Below are positions 16,188 through 25,288 of a stretch of 64,000 nt of DNA, piece after piece. Under the pieces are notes generated by a model. It did no database searches. It worked only from the letters and a program-made list of their open reading frames with translations, and was not told the DNA's origin. Numbering within the stretch: the first letter of the stretch is position 1; every line of letters begins with the position of its first letter. The position numbers and the translations under genes are program-made. Source of the DNA: Amycolatopsis saalfeldensis (GTDB lineage: Bacteria; Actinomycetota; Actinomycetes; Mycobacteriales; Pseudonocardiaceae). The stretch covers positions 372,001 to 436,000 of the forward strand of contig NZ_FOEF01000005.1 in the NCBI RefSeq assembly GCF_900110575.1, written 5' to 3'.

Positions 16188-17162
16188 TTACGGGTAAACG
16201 ATCCGGTGGCCGAGTCCCGGCAGCGACCCACCGGCGAGGCGGGTGAGCAGTCCGGGCAGTTCGTCGAACGCCGACTCGCCGGTGATCAGCACGTCGAACG
16301 CCGGGTCGGCCAGCAGCCGCAGCGCGAGCGCCAGCCGGTCCCCGTACGTGCGGCGGGCCGCGCGGGCGGGGGAAACGGTGCCGACCTGGCTGCCGCGCAC
16401 GGTCAGCCGTCGCGAGTGGAAGTTCTCACCCAGCGGCACGCTCACCCGGCGGTCGCCGTACCAGCTCAGCTCCACCACCGTGCCCTCGTGCCCCAGCAGT
16501 TTCAGCGAGCGGGCGAGCCCGGCTTCGGACGCGCTGGCGTGCACCACCAGGTCCAGCCCGCCTTCGGCCTCGTCCGGGGTGGCGAAGCGGATGCCGAACG
16601 CTTCGGCGATCTTCGCGCGTTCCGGGTCGACGTCCACGAGCTGGACGTCCACGCCCGGGAAGCGGGACAGCAGCCCGGCGACGCTGCTGCCGACCATGCC
16701 CGCGCCGACCACCGCGATCCGGTCGCCGACCAGCGGCGCCGCGTCCCACAAGGCGTTCACCGCCGTCTCCACGGTGCCCGCGAGCACCGCGCGCGCGGCC
16801 GGCACGGCTTCGGGCACGACCGTGACCGCCGTCGCGGGCACGACGTACTCGGTCTGGTGCGGGTAGAGGCAGAAGACGGTGCGGCCGACGAGGTCCGCGG
16901 GCCCCTCCTCGACGCGGCCGACGTTCAGGTAGCCGTACTTGACCGGCCACGGGAAGTCACCCTCCTGGAACGGCGCGCGCATCACCTCGTGCTGGCTCGA
17001 CGGCACCCCGCCCCGCAGCACCAGGCTCTCCGTGCCACGGCTCATGGCCGAGAACAGCGTCCTGACCAGCACCTCGCCGGGCCCGGGCGCCGGGAGCACG
17101 GCGTCCCGGAGCTCACCGGTCCCGGCGGCGGTGAACCAGAGGGCCCTTGCCTTACGTGTCAT
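16188..17162 (-). CDS. Medium-chain dehydrogenase/reductase, BchC-like
   Basis: 324 residues. The N-terminal half has [18 protein letters not shown] and [18 protein letters not shown], a pattern shared with the bacteriochlorophyllide dehydrogenase BchC and related MDR proteins. The NAD(P) site is [17 protein letters not shown] near residue 160 with an Asp (VDVDPERA) that favours NAD. Catalytic zinc Cys and structural zinc Cys are absent. It heads the unit with the PTPS-like and methyltransferase genes and is divergent by 55 bp from the CDP-alcohol phosphatidyltransferase gene. AGGTGG is the ribosome site. Confidence 0.8.
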   Translation of the reverse strand: MTRKARALWFTAAGTGELRDAVLPAPGPGEVLVRTLFSAMSRGTESLVLRGGVPSSQHEVMRAPFQEGDFPWPVKYGYLNVGRVEEGPADLVGRTVFCLYPHQTEYVVPATAVTVVPEAVPAARAVLAGTVETAVNALWDAAPLVGDRIAVVGAGMVGSSVAGLLSRFPGVDVQLVDVDPERAKIAEAFGIRFATPDEAEGGLDLVVHASASEAGLARSLKLLGHEGTVVELSWYGDRRVSVPLGENFHSRRLTVRGSQVGTVSPARAARRTYGDRLALALRLLADPAFDVLITGESAFDELPGLLTRLAGGSLPGLGHRIVYP

Positions 17163-17217
17163 GGATGTCCACCTGTCCGGCGGGATACCCGCACCCGCGG
17201 CGAGATCGAGGGGTTCG

Positions 17218-17994
17218 ATGGCTGTCACCACCACTACACGATCACACCCCGGCGTGGGTTCAGTCGCGCTCGCGCAGGCCGCCGGCGCGGGTGTCCAGCT
17301 GGCCCTGCTGGCGGTCCTCGGGCTCACCACCGGGCTCGGCGCCGTCGGCTGGGTCGCGGGCCTCGTCTACACGGCGGGGCTGTGGGCCCTGCTCGCGGGC
17401 GCCGCCCGGCGGGCCGGCGCCCGGTCACTCGGCCCGGCCGACCACGTCACGCTCGCCCGCGCCGTGCTGATCGGAGGCGTCACGGCGCTGGTCGTGGATC
17501 ACCTGAACGGGGGAGCCCCGGTGGCCGTGGTGGTCCCGCTCGCGTCCGTCGCGCTGGCGCTGGACGCCGTGGACGGCCGGGTCGCGCGCCGCACCGGCAC
17601 GTCTTCGGCGCTCGGCGCGCGGTTCGACATGGAGGCGGACGCGTTCCTGATCCTCGTGCTGAGCACGCTGGTGGCCGGTTCGCTCGGCCAGTGGGTGCTG
17701 GCCATCGGCCTGATGCGCTACGCCTTCGTGGCGGCCGCCCGGGTGCTGCCGTGGCTGCGGGCGGAGCTTCCGCCGAGCCGCGCGCGCAAGGTCGTCGCGG
17801 CGCTGCAGGGAGTGCTGCTGGTGACGGCGGGCTCCGGGCTGCTCCCGGCCGGTTTCGCCTTCGCGGCCACGGTTTCCGCGCTGGGGCTGCTCGTCTGGTC
17901 GTTCGGGCGTGACGTCGTGTGGCTGCGCCGCCGGGAGCTGGTGACACGGCCCGCGCTTCAGCTCCAGTGCGCCGGCACCGTCCTCAGTGGATAG
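17218..17994 (+). CDS. CDP-alcohol phosphatidyltransferase family membrane protein
   Basis: 258 residues, six or so hydrophobic segments. The full CDP-OH signature is present: D116-x2-D119-G-x2-A-R-x8-G133-x3-D137-x3-D141, which binds the metal ions and the CDP-linked lipid. These enzymes move a phosphatidyl or similar group from a CDP-alcohol to another alcohol in the membrane. The donor and acceptor cannot be told. It follows GAGGGG at 5 nt. Its divergence from the dehydrogenase/PTPS-like/methyltransferase unit over 55 bp suggests shared control. Confidence 0.88.
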   Translation: MAVTTTTRSHPGVGSVALAQAAGAGVQLALLAVLGLTTGLGAVGWVAGLVYTAGLWALLAGAARRAGARSLGPADHVTLARAVLIGGVTALVVDHLNGGAPVAVVVPLASVALALDAVDGRVARRTGTSSALGARFDMEADAFLILVLSTLVAGSLGQWVLAIGLMRYAFVAAARVLPWLRAELPPSRARKVVAALQGVLLVTAGSGLLPAGFAFAATVSALGLLVWSFGRDVVWLRRRELVTRPALQLQCAGTVLSG

Positions 17995-18050
17995 AGCACA
18001 GCGCGGCCCGTGGTGACGCGGCGGTGACGGCGCTCGGTTACACCGTTCCC

Positions 18051-18608
18051 ATGACCCGTCACTTCGACCCGCAGGCGGCGGCCGTCCACGCGCCGAAGAT
18101 CGTCGACGAGGTGGTCCGCGCGCCTGGTGAGCCGCTCTCCGAGGCCGCTCTCGCGCCCCGGCTCGGCGGGGATTTCAGCCAGGTGCGCGTGCACACGGGC
18201 GGGCGTGCGGCCGAATCGGCCCGCGCGGTCGGCGCGGACGCGTACACCGTGGGCAACGACATCGTCTTCGGCGCCGGTCGTTATGCCCCGGGAACGAGCG
18301 AAGGCGACCGTCTGCTGGCCCATGAGCTGGCCCACGTGGCCCAGCACCGCCAGTCCCCGTCGGCTCCGGCCAACGCCCTGAGCGGTCGGCCCGTGCTGCG
18401 CCGCCAGGTCTCGGCCGCGCCTGCCGCCGATCTCGCCGGCGCGCCGGGCTGGCGGCCCTGGACACCGAGGCCCGCGGGCAGCTCCGGTCGGCCGCGGTGC
18501 GGCTCGATCCGAGCCCGGGCAACCAGTTCGTGCCCGAGATCGAAGGCATCGAGACGGCCTCGCCCGCGCCTCGGCGCATCCAGGCCGGGCCCGACGTCTC
18601 GGCGATGA
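18051..18608 (+). CDS. DUF4157 (eCIS core/metallopeptidase-like) protein, N-terminal part of a frameshifted gene
   Basis: The first 115 or so residues form a DUF4157 domain: LSEAALAPRLGGDFSQVRVHT near 35, AYTVGNDIVFGAGRYAPGT near 65, and the zinc motif HELAHVAQH with HELAH at residues 91-95. DUF4157 occurs in extracellular contractile injection system loci and at the N-terminus of polymorphic toxins, where it may release the C-terminal toxin. After about 18446 the frame turns into compositionally shadow-like sequence (Arg/Pro/Ser rich), while the frame of the next entry becomes protein-like. One lost base near GCGCCGGGCTGG would join them (APG-LAALDTEARG). Read as one gene the product would be about 570 residues. 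Confidence 0.75.
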   Translation: MTRHFDPQAAAVHAPKIVDEVVRAPGEPLSEAALAPRLGGDFSQVRVHTGGRAAESARAVGADAYTVGNDIVFGAGRYAPGTSEGDRLLAHELAHVAQHRQSPSAPANALSGRPVLRRQVSAAPAADLAGAPGWRPWTPRPAGSSGRPRCGSIRARATSSCPRSKASRRPRPRLGASRPGPTSRR

Positions 18609-19765
18609 GCAGCCCGGACAAACTGCTCAAGGTCTGGGACTACGCGAAGCCGCGGCTCGGCCCGGACGTGGTGGCACAGCTGGAAGCGCTGTTCACCCGC
18701 CAATCCCTCGGCATGCTGGCGGCGTTCGCCGTGGTCTACCTCGCCGCGCAGCTGACCCCGGCCGGGTGGGTCGCCGACGGCATCGCGCTGGCGACCCTCA
18801 CGGTCAGCGCGGTTTTCGTGGGGATGACGGTGTTCCGGGTGGCCGCGAACATCGGGCGGTTCTTCGCGGCGGTGGACGCCACCACCGATCAGGACCTGCG
18901 CGCGGCGGGCGAGGCGCTGTCGCAGGCGATCGCCGAGGGCGGCGTCGGCCTCGCGATGGCCCTGCTGACCAGGTCGCTGGGCCGCGGTGGCGGTGGTGGC
19001 CGTCCCTACGAGGGCCCGCCGCCGACCGGGTACGTCGAGGCGCTGACCGAGGTGGGACTGGTGCGGATGCCCGTCACCGCGGCCGCCGCGGTGCCCAAAA
19101 CCGCGTCGGCGGCGCAACGGCTGGCCTCCTTCGCCGTGATGACGCCGCCGGTTTCCGGCGGGCCGGGCCCCAGCGGGGGCTCCGGGCCCGTGTCGGGCAA
19201 GCCGCCGAAGGGCCCCGAGATCTGGGAGGAGATCAGCAAGGAGCTGAAGCTGGATCCGGCCAGGGCCGAGGCCGCCCCGGTCGACGTCGCCGGTTCGGTG
19301 CGCGACGCCCGCGCCGCCGGGCTGACCGGTCCGCCCGGCCGGCCCGGGACGGTCGACCTCGCGACCCAGCCGCATCGGACCGCCCCGGCCGCGCGCGAGG
19401 GCTACGGCGTCTCCGGGAAGGACGTGCAGTCCGCGCATATCGCGCCCACCTCGTTCCTGCGCGACCTGCCCGGCTACCGCCGCGGCGGGGCGGACACCGT
19501 GCTGCTGGACCGCGCGACGCACGCCGCCTTCGACCAGTACTGGAAGGACTGGGCGATGGAGCAGCGCCGGAACGGCCGGACGGAGGTCACGGTGTCGCAG
19601 CTGTACGCGAAGATGCTCGACGCGATCGACCAGATCCCGAACATGGAGCAGCGCACCAAGAACGCGATGGCGTGGCGGCTGCAGCTCGAACTGTTCCGCG
19701 ATCTCGGCCTCGCGCCGACGGACAGGGTCACCCTGCCCTACGCCAACGTGACCCCGGTGCCCTGA
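18497..19765 (+). CDS. C-terminal part of the DUF4157 protein: membrane-spanning middle and putative toxin/nuclease-like tail
   Basis: 422 residues from a GTG, but protein-like sequence in this frame begins near 18450 (RAGLAALDTEARGQ), upstream of any good start, so it is most likely the continuation of the DUF4157 gene after a 1-nt deletion. Two hydrophobic stretches (residues about 75-125) are followed by a Gly/Pro linker and a C-terminal domain of about 110 residues with SAHIAPTSFLRDLPGY and RATHAAFDQYWKDW. The paired His resemble AHH/HNH-type nuclease toxins, though no full motif is present. No immunity gene is evident next to it. It could be a real break or a sequencing error. Confidence 0.7.
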   Translation: MRLDPSPGNQFVPEIEGIETASPAPRRIQAGPDVSAMSSPDKLLKVWDYAKPRLGPDVVAQLEALFTRQSLGMLAAFAVVYLAAQLTPAGWVADGIALATLTVSAVFVGMTVFRVAANIGRFFAAVDATTDQDLRAAGEALSQAIAEGGVGLAMALLTRSLGRGGGGGRPYEGPPPTGYVEALTEVGLVRMPVTAAAAVPKTASAAQRLASFAVMTPPVSGGPGPSGGSGPVSGKPPKGPEIWEEISKELKLDPARAEAAPVDVAGSVRDARAAGLTGPPGRPGTVDLATQPHRTAPAAREGYGVSGKDVQSAHIAPTSFLRDLPGYRRGGADTVLLDRATHAAFDQYWKDWAMEQRRNGRTEVTVSQLYAKMLDAIDQIPNMEQRTKNAMAWRLQLELFRDLGLAPTDRVTLPYANVTPVP

Positions 19766-19778
19766 CCTCCGATGGCGG

Positions 19779-22511
19779 TCACGGCTCCAGCTTCGCCTCG
19801 AGCAGGTCCGCCTCGCGGATCCGCCGGTGTTCCCGGTAGAGGTCCCGCGCCTGCTTCCACGCGGCGCGCGCGTCGTCGGCCTGGCCGAGTGACGCGTGGG
19901 TGTCGCCGAGGTTGGCGAGGATGCCGGGCTCGTCGTAGACGTCGTCGGTGTCGCGGGCGAGCGCCAGCGCCGAGCGGTAATGGCCGAGGGCGACGACGTA
20001 CTCGCCGAGTTCCTGCGCGATGTAGCCCAAGCTGTCGAGTGTCACGGCTTCGGCGCGGCGGTGATCGTGCCGGCGGCAGAGCTCCAGCGCCCGCGTGCAG
20101 AAGTCCCGGCCCTCGCGCAGCCGGCCGAGGCGGGCGGAGTACCAGCCGAGGGTGTTGAGCGCGTCCGCCTGGCGCAGCCCGTTGCCGGCGGCGCGGTAGT
20201 ACGCCAGCGCCTCGGCGGTGTGCCGCAGCGCGCCGGTGAAGTCGCCGCTCTGGCCCAGCGTCCAGCCCAGAGCCCGCTGCGCGTCCGCCTCCACGGCCGG
20301 GGATTTCGCTTCCACCGCAAGGTCAAGCGCCGCCCGCCCGTGCCGGATCGCGGAGTCGTGCGAGCCGACGCGCGTGTGCGCCGTGCCCAGGTACATGTGC
20401 GTGATGGCCAGCGGCTCCGGCCGTCCCAGCGCCCGCGCGGCCGCCACCGCCGCGCGCCAGGCCGCCAGGTCCGCGACCAGCTGCCCGCGGATCACGTGGA
20501 ACCCGCTGACGCTCCAGGCCAGTCGCCACACGTCCTCGTGCGCGCCGCGCTGCACGGCCGAGTCCAGCACGGCCATCAGGCACGCGTGGTCGTCCGCGAA
20601 CCAGGCCGCCGCTTCGGCCCGGTCCGCCAGCGGCAGGGGCGCGCCGCCGGGCGCGGGCGGGGCCAGCTCGATCGGCTGGCGCTCCGGGCGCAGCAGCGGC
20701 GTCGCGGCGCAAGCGGTGTGGAGGTAGTGATCGACGAGACGGCGCAACGGTTCCGGCCGTTCCGCGTCGTCCACCAGCTCGTCGACGTACAGTCGCAGCA
20801 GGTCGTGCATCCGGTACCGGCCGGGCACGTGCTCCTGCACCAGGTGCGCGGCGCCGAGCCGGCGCAGCAGCGCGCGCACGTCCGGCGTCCGCAGCCCGAG
20901 CAGCGCGGCCGCCGCGGCCAGGCCGATGTCCGGCCCGGGCGCCGCGCCGAGCAACCGGAACGCCCGCGCCGGCTCGGCGTCGAGTGCCTGATAGGACCAC
21001 GAGAACACCGCGCGCAGGTTCGTGCTCAGGTCACCCGCGTCGAGCGCGTCCAGCCGGGCGGACTCTTGGCGCAGCTCCTTCGCCAGCACCTCCAGCCGGA
21101 AGCGCGGGTTCGCCCCCGCACGGCTCGCGACGATGCTGATGGCCAGCGGAAGCCCGCCGCACCAGCGGATCAGGTGGTCCACCGCCGTCGGCTCGTCCGC
21201 CACGCGCGCCGCCCCGAGGTGGCGCACCAGCAGCTCCCGCGCCTCCGTCGACCCGAGCACGTCCAGGTCGAGCAGCCGCGCGCCGCGGACACCGAGGCCG
21301 GCGAGCCGGTGCCGGCTGGTGACCAGCACCGTGCACGTTTCGCTGCCCGGCAGCAGCGGCTCGACCTGGGCCAGATCCCGCGCGTTGTCCAGCACGACCA
21401 GCAGGCGCCGTCCCGCGGCGAGGCTGCGGTAGAGCGAAAACTGGCCGGTCGTGTCCGCCGGGACCGCCGCGGGGGCCACGCCCAGCGCGTCGAGGAACTG
21501 CCGGACCACGGCCTCGGGCGGCAGCGGGCCGTCGGACGGGTCGAAGCCACGCAGGTTCACGTACAGCTGGCCGTCCGGGAAACGCGCGAGATTCCGGTGC
21601 GCCCAGCGAAGCGCGAGCGAGGTCTTGCCGATGCCGCCGGGGCCGCCGATCGCGGACAGGGCGAGGGTGCCGCCGCGGCTTTCCATCACGTCGTCGAGCG
21701 CGGCCAGCTCGGGGTCGCGGCCGACGAACCAGCGCGGCGGCGCGGGCAGCTGCCGCGGCACGGCCGTCTCCGTCGGCGGCGCCAGCGCCGGGTCCGTGGT
21801 GAGGATGCGCTGGTGCAGCTGACGCAGCGCGGGCCCGGGATCGGCGCCGAACTCGTCGGCCAGCCGCCGCCGGATCCGGTCGAACTCCTCGAGCGCGCCC
21901 GCCTGCCGCCCGGCGCGATACCGCGCGAGCATCAGCTGGCCCGCCACCCGTTCGTCCAGCGGGTGTGCCGCGGCCCGTTCCGCCGCCTCGGCCAGCACGG
22001 CGTTGTGGCCGCCGTCCTCCAACGCGAGGTCCGTGCGGTCGAGCTGGGCCGACAGCAGCTCGGCGGCGAGCGTCTGGCGGGCGGTGTCGGCCCACGGCGT
22101 GTCGAGCCCGGTGAACGGGTCGCCGCGCCACAGCGTCAGCGCTTCGTCGTACAGCGCGGTGCTGCGCCGCGCCCGGGCTTCGGCGACGAGCGCGCGGAAC
22201 CGGTGCACGTCCACCGCCTCGGGCGGGACGCTGAGCACATAGCCGGCCGGCCCGTGGCGGATCGCGACGTCGCAGGCCGCCGCGAGGACGCGACGCAGGC
22301 GGGAGAGGTAACTGGCCAGCAGCCGGTGCGCGCGGTAGGGCGGCCGGTCCGCCCACACCCGCTCGGTGAGCCGCTCGGTCGACACGGGCCGGTTGGCGTC
22401 GGCGAGCAACGCCGCGAGCACCCAGCGTTGCCGCGCGTGGCCCAGATCGACGGCCTCGGCGCCGACGTGCGCCTCGACGGTCCCGAGCAGTCCGAACCGG
22501 ACACTGGTCAT
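19779..22511 (-). CDS. AfsR/SARP family transcriptional regulator with NB-ARC and TPR domains
   Basis: 910 residues. The order is an OmpR-type winged helix (residues about 5-95, FGLLGTVEAHVG), a BTAD domain (about 95-245, DVHRFRALVAEAR), an NB-ARC ATPase with P-loop GGPGGIGKTSLAL near residue 290 and VLVTSRHRLAGLG, then TPR repeats to the end (for instance ALNTLGWYSARLGRLREG). This is the layout of AfsR and large SARPs, which activate secondary-metabolite genes. ATG 22511 is chosen because the family N-terminus begins there. It ends 13 bp from the convergent DUF4157 gene; its target is unknown. Confidence 0.92.
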   Translation of the reverse strand: MTSVRFGLLGTVEAHVGAEAVDLGHARQRWVLAALLADANRPVSTERLTERVWADRPPYRAHRLLASYLSRLRRVLAAACDVAIRHGPAGYVLSVPPEAVDVHRFRALVAEARARRSTALYDEALTLWRGDPFTGLDTPWADTARQTLAAELLSAQLDRTDLALEDGGHNAVLAEAAERAAAHPLDERVAGQLMLARYRAGRQAGALEEFDRIRRRLADEFGADPGPALRQLHQRILTTDPALAPPTETAVPRQLPAPPRWFVGRDPELAALDDVMESRGGTLALSAIGGPGGIGKTSLALRWAHRNLARFPDGQLYVNLRGFDPSDGPLPPEAVVRQFLDALGVAPAAVPADTTGQFSLYRSLAAGRRLLVVLDNARDLAQVEPLLPGSETCTVLVTSRHRLAGLGVRGARLLDLDVLGSTEARELLVRHLGAARVADEPTAVDHLIRWCGGLPLAISIVASRAGANPRFRLEVLAKELRQESARLDALDAGDLSTNLRAVFSWSYQALDAEPARAFRLLGAAPGPDIGLAAAAALLGLRTPDVRALLRRLGAAHLVQEHVPGRYRMHDLLRLYVDELVDDAERPEPLRRLVDHYLHTACAATPLLRPERQPIELAPPAPGGAPLPLADRAEAAAWFADDHACLMAVLDSAVQRGAHEDVWRLAWSVSGFHVIRGQLVADLAAWRAAVAAARALGRPEPLAITHMYLGTAHTRVGSHDSAIRHGRAALDLAVEAKSPAVEADAQRALGWTLGQSGDFTGALRHTAEALAYYRAAGNGLRQADALNTLGWYSARLGRLREGRDFCTRALELCRRHDHRRAEAVTLDSLGYIAQELGEYVVALGHYRSALALARDTDDVYDEPGILANLGDTHASLGQADDARAAWKQARDLYREHRRIREADLLEAKLEP

Positions 22512-22633
22512 GCCCCTTGCATACCGCACCCGGTCCCCGCGGTCGATCCGGTAAGCCGGGGCGAACCCGTCCTGGCGGGAAAGTCCTTTGCCCGCCCGCG
22601 AAATCGAGCCCGCGCCCGGCCGGACCCCCCGCG

Positions 22634-23245
22634 TCAGCGCCCGGCCGCGGCGCCGGGCCCGCTGCCGGGGTGGGCCATCCCGTCGGTCAGGACCTTCGCC
22701 CACCGCGGTTCCGTGCCGTCGCCGCCGGTGAGGTCGGCGAGGCCGGCGGCGACGATGAGGTGGCAGAGCTGGCCGTACGCGATGAACTGCTGGATCGCGG
22801 GGTCGGGCGCGCCGGTGCGTTCCTTGAGGAGGGTGACGGTTCGCTCGAGCCCGCGTCGGGTGGCCGCGGCGATCTCGGGGACGTCCACCGAGCTGAGCGC
22901 GTGGACCTGCAGCATCAGCAGGTCGCGGTCGGAGATCAGCTGGGCGTACGCGTCACCCATCGCCGACAGCACCGCGCCGGGTTCCCCGCCGGGCATTTCG
23001 TCCGCGACCTTGGTCAGCGTCTCGATCACGCGCTCGTGGCAGTGCTCCAGCGCGGCCAGGAACAGGCCGAGCTTGCCGTCGTAGAGCCGGAACACGTACG
23101 CCGGGGAGATGCCGGCCTCCTTGGCCACGTCCGCGACCGGCGTGGCCCGGTAGCCGCTGCGGGCGAACACCTCGACCGCCCGCCGGGTGATGATCGAGCG
23201 GCGGGCGTCCGCGGTGGATCGGAACGGTCCGGGCTCGGTCGTCAT
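22634..23245 (-). CDS. TetR family transcriptional regulator
   Basis: 203 residues. The helix-turn-helix is RRAVEVFARSGYRATPVADVAKEAGISPAYVFRLYDGKLGLF (residues about 20-62) and the remainder is a helical ligand domain. The ATG at 23245 lies downstream of a promoter and palindrome at 23277-23326, so it is likely autoregulated. It is divergent from the acyl-AMP ligase operon over 375 bp and may control it. Confidence 0.88.
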   Translation of the reverse strand: MTTEPGPFRSTADARRSIITRRAVEVFARSGYRATPVADVAKEAGISPAYVFRLYDGKLGLFLAALEHCHERVIETLTKVADEMPGGEPGAVLSAMGDAYAQLISDRDLLMLQVHALSSVDVPEIAAATRRGLERTVTLLKERTGAPDPAIQQFIAYGQLCHLIVAAGLADLTGGDGTEPRWAKVLTDGMAHPGSGPGAAAGR

Positions 23246-23276
23246 GAACGGCTCCTCTGCGAGTGCTCGGGCCAGA

Positions 23277-23326
23277 GTAACTGACCAGTCACAAACTAGG
23301 TAACCGCGGGAGTGCGGCTTTGTCAA
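23277..23326 (-). promoter_or_regulatory. Promoter and operator of the tetR gene
   Basis: On the minus strand TTGACA (23326-23321), 18 nt, TACCTA (23302-23297) form a strong promoter. Just downstream the 16-bp near-palindrome GTAACTGACCAGTCAC (23277-23292) overlaps the expected transcription start, a typical autoregulatory TetR operator. Confidence 0.55.
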
Positions 23327-23357
23327 CAGCGCGCTCGGCGGAGACCTTTTCTTCACA

Positions 23358-23384
23358 TTAGCGAATTAACGTTAGCGAATTCGC
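23358..23384. repeat. AT-rich direct repeat between tetR and the acyl-AMP ligase gene
   Basis: TTAGCGAATT occurs twice, at 23358 and 23372, and GCGAATT/AATTCGC arms make an inverted repeat around it. It stands out in a 73% or so GC region. The rest of the 375-bp intergenic stretch (23246-23620) shows no gene. It is a candidate operator for the plus-strand operon. Confidence 0.4.
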
Positions 23385-23620
23385 CGGAAATGGCCGCGGA
23401 AATTCACTTATGGAAATGTCGTGAACTGCGGGAAGGCCTTTTATGACGCGTTATGGGGAACCTTCGGGCACATCCGGCTCGAATATCACCGGGGGGACTG
23501 AGGCCGCCGGTCCGCGTGTGGTGGAGTGTCTGCTGTGAGCGGTAAGGTGGTTTGCAGGTCGCGGCCGGTCGGGTGCGGGAGCGCCGGCCGGATTCCCTTC
23601 GCCGGTGCTCCCGGTGTGTG

Positions 23621-25288
23621 GTGAAGCCGTTGTCCTCCCCTTCTCCGGTGCCTGTGCGGCAGGCACCGGTTTCCGTGCCCGAGGACGTCTTGGGCGTTTC
23701 CCTCGTGGAGCTGTTGTTCTCCCGGGCCGATGATCACCGGCCCGCGTTCACCCACCAGGACCACGCCGCCGGCGTGGACGAGACGCTGACCTGGGCCGAA
23801 CTGGTCGCGCGCGTCGGCGTGGTGGCGGGGCGGCTGCGGGAGAAAGCGGCGCCGGGGGACCGGGTCGCGGTCATCGCCGCGCAGGAACTCGCCTACCCGG
23901 TCGCGTTCTTCGGCGTGCTCGCCGCGGGGATGACGGCCGTGCCGCTGATGGACCCGGCGAGCCCGGGGCTCGGCAAGCGGCTGGCCGGGATCCTCGCCGA
24001 CTGCTCCGCGTCACTGGTGCTGACTTCGCGGCGAGCCGTGAAACGGGTGCGCGAGTTCGTGCCGGCCGGGCAGCTCGTGATCGTGGAGGACTTGGACGGG
24101 CCGCCCGCCGAGCCGGTCCGGCCCGAGCCGGAGGCTCCCGCGTACCTGCAATACACCTCCGGCTCGACCCGCGATCCGGCCGGCGTGGTGATCCCGCACC
24201 GGGCGCTGGCCGCCGCCTGCTGGCAGGCCTGCCTCGCGTACTCCGTCGGCCCCGGCACCACCTGCGCGGGCTGGATCCCGTTCTTCCACGACATGGGGCT
24301 CGTGCAGTTGCTGTGCGTCCCGGTGCACGCGGGCTGCCGGTCGGTGTTCATGTCGCCGGTCGAGTTCGTGCACCGGCCGGAGCGCTGGCTGCGGCAACTG
24401 GCCGAGCATCCGGACGTGTTCACCGCGGCGCCGAACTTCGCGTTCGACCTGGCCGCCGCGGCGCCCGTGCCGGAAGGCCTCGACCTCTCGAGCGTGTCGA
24501 TCGCGCTGAACGGCAGCGAGCCCGTCCGCCCCGCGACGGTCGCCCGGTTCCAGGAGGTGTTCGGCCCGCTCGGTTTCCGGCGTGAGGCGCACCGTCCTTC
24601 GTACGGTTTGGCCGAGGCCACGGTGTACGTGACGAGCGCCGGCCCGGAAGGACCGACGAGCGCCGTCTTCGACCGCGAGGCGCTGGCCGCCGGCGAGGCT
24701 GTGGAGGTCGAAGGGGGCCAGGAGCTGGTGTCCGTCGGTCACCCGGTCGGGCAGCAGGTGCGGGTGGTGCGCGACGGCGAAGTGGCCCCGGACGGCAGCG
24801 TCGGCGAGGTCTGGGTGCACGGCCCGCACGTCGGCACCGGCTACTGGGGCCGCGAGGACAGCACGTTCGACGCGTGGCTGGAGGGCCACGGCGGCTGGCT
24901 GCGCACCGGCGACCTCGGGGTCTGGCACCGGGGCGTGCTGTACCTGACCGGGCGGCTGAAGGACCTGATCGTGGTCGACGGCCGCAATTATCATCCGCAG
25001 GATCTGGAAGTGACCGCGGAGCAGGCACATCCGGCCGTCCGGCGCGGCCGGGTCGCGGCCTTCGGGGTCGACGGGGACGAGGGGGAGGGCGCGATGGTCG
25101 CGGCCGAGTGGAACGGGGAGGCCGACGAGACCGAAGTCCGCCGGGCCGTGCTCCGCGCGGTGTCCGGCGAATACGGCCTGACGCTGCGGAGGGTCACTTT
25201 GGTCGCGCCCGGAGGCCTTCCGCGCACATCAAGCGGCAAAGTCGCACGATCGGCGGCGAGGGGGCGGTACGGTGACGGTCGTGGATGA
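23621..25288 (+). CDS. Fatty acyl-AMP ligase-like adenylate-forming enzyme (FAAL)
   Basis: About 555 residues. YTSGSTRDPAGVVIPH is the A3 phosphate loop, FFHDMGLVQLL is the FAAL/DIP2-type segment, SYGLAEATVYVT is A5, LRTGDLG is A7 and GRLKDLIVVDGRNYHPQDLE is A8 as found in FAALs. Such enzymes activate a fatty acid as acyl-AMP and pass it to an acyl carrier protein. The next gene is an ACP whose start lies inside this gene, so they should be partners. The start is uncertain: GTG 23621 is used, and 23618 or a GTG near VPEDVLG are alternatives. No clear ribosome site is seen. Confidence 0.87.
   Translation: MKPLSSPSPVPVRQAPVSVPEDVLGVSLVELLFSRADDHRPAFTHQDHAAGVDETLTWAELVARVGVVAGRLREKAAPGDRVAVIAAQELAYPVAFFGVLAAGMTAVPLMDPASPGLGKRLAGILADCSASLVLTSRRAVKRVREFVPAGQLVIVEDLDGPPAEPVRPEPEAPAYLQYTSGSTRDPAGVVIPHRALAAACWQACLAYSVGPGTTCAGWIPFFHDMGLVQLLCVPVHAGCRSVFMSPVEFVHRPERWLRQLAEHPDVFTAAPNFAFDLAAAAPVPEGLDLSSVSIALNGSEPVRPATVARFQEVFGPLGFRREAHRPSYGLAEATVYVTSAGPEGPTSAVFDREALAAGEAVEVEGGQELVSVGHPVGQQVRVVRDGEVAPDGSVGEVWVHGPHVGTGYWGREDSTFDAWLEGHGGWLRTGDLGVWHRGVLYLTGRLKDLIVVDGRNYHPQDLEVTAEQAHPAVRRGRVAAFGVDGDEGEGAMVAAEWNGEADETEVRRAVLRAVSGEYGLTLRRVTLVAPGGLPRTSSGKVARSAARGRYGDGRG

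Noticed and set aside
19896..23084. A 1062-codon open frame on the plus strand
   Set aside because: It is antisense to the SARP and TetR genes, has no recognisable domain and the His/Arg/Gln-rich composition typical of shadow frames at this GC content.
23246..23620. Riboswitch in the long leader of the acyl-AMP ligase operon
   Set aside because: I could not find a conserved riboswitch core or a terminator/antiterminator pair.
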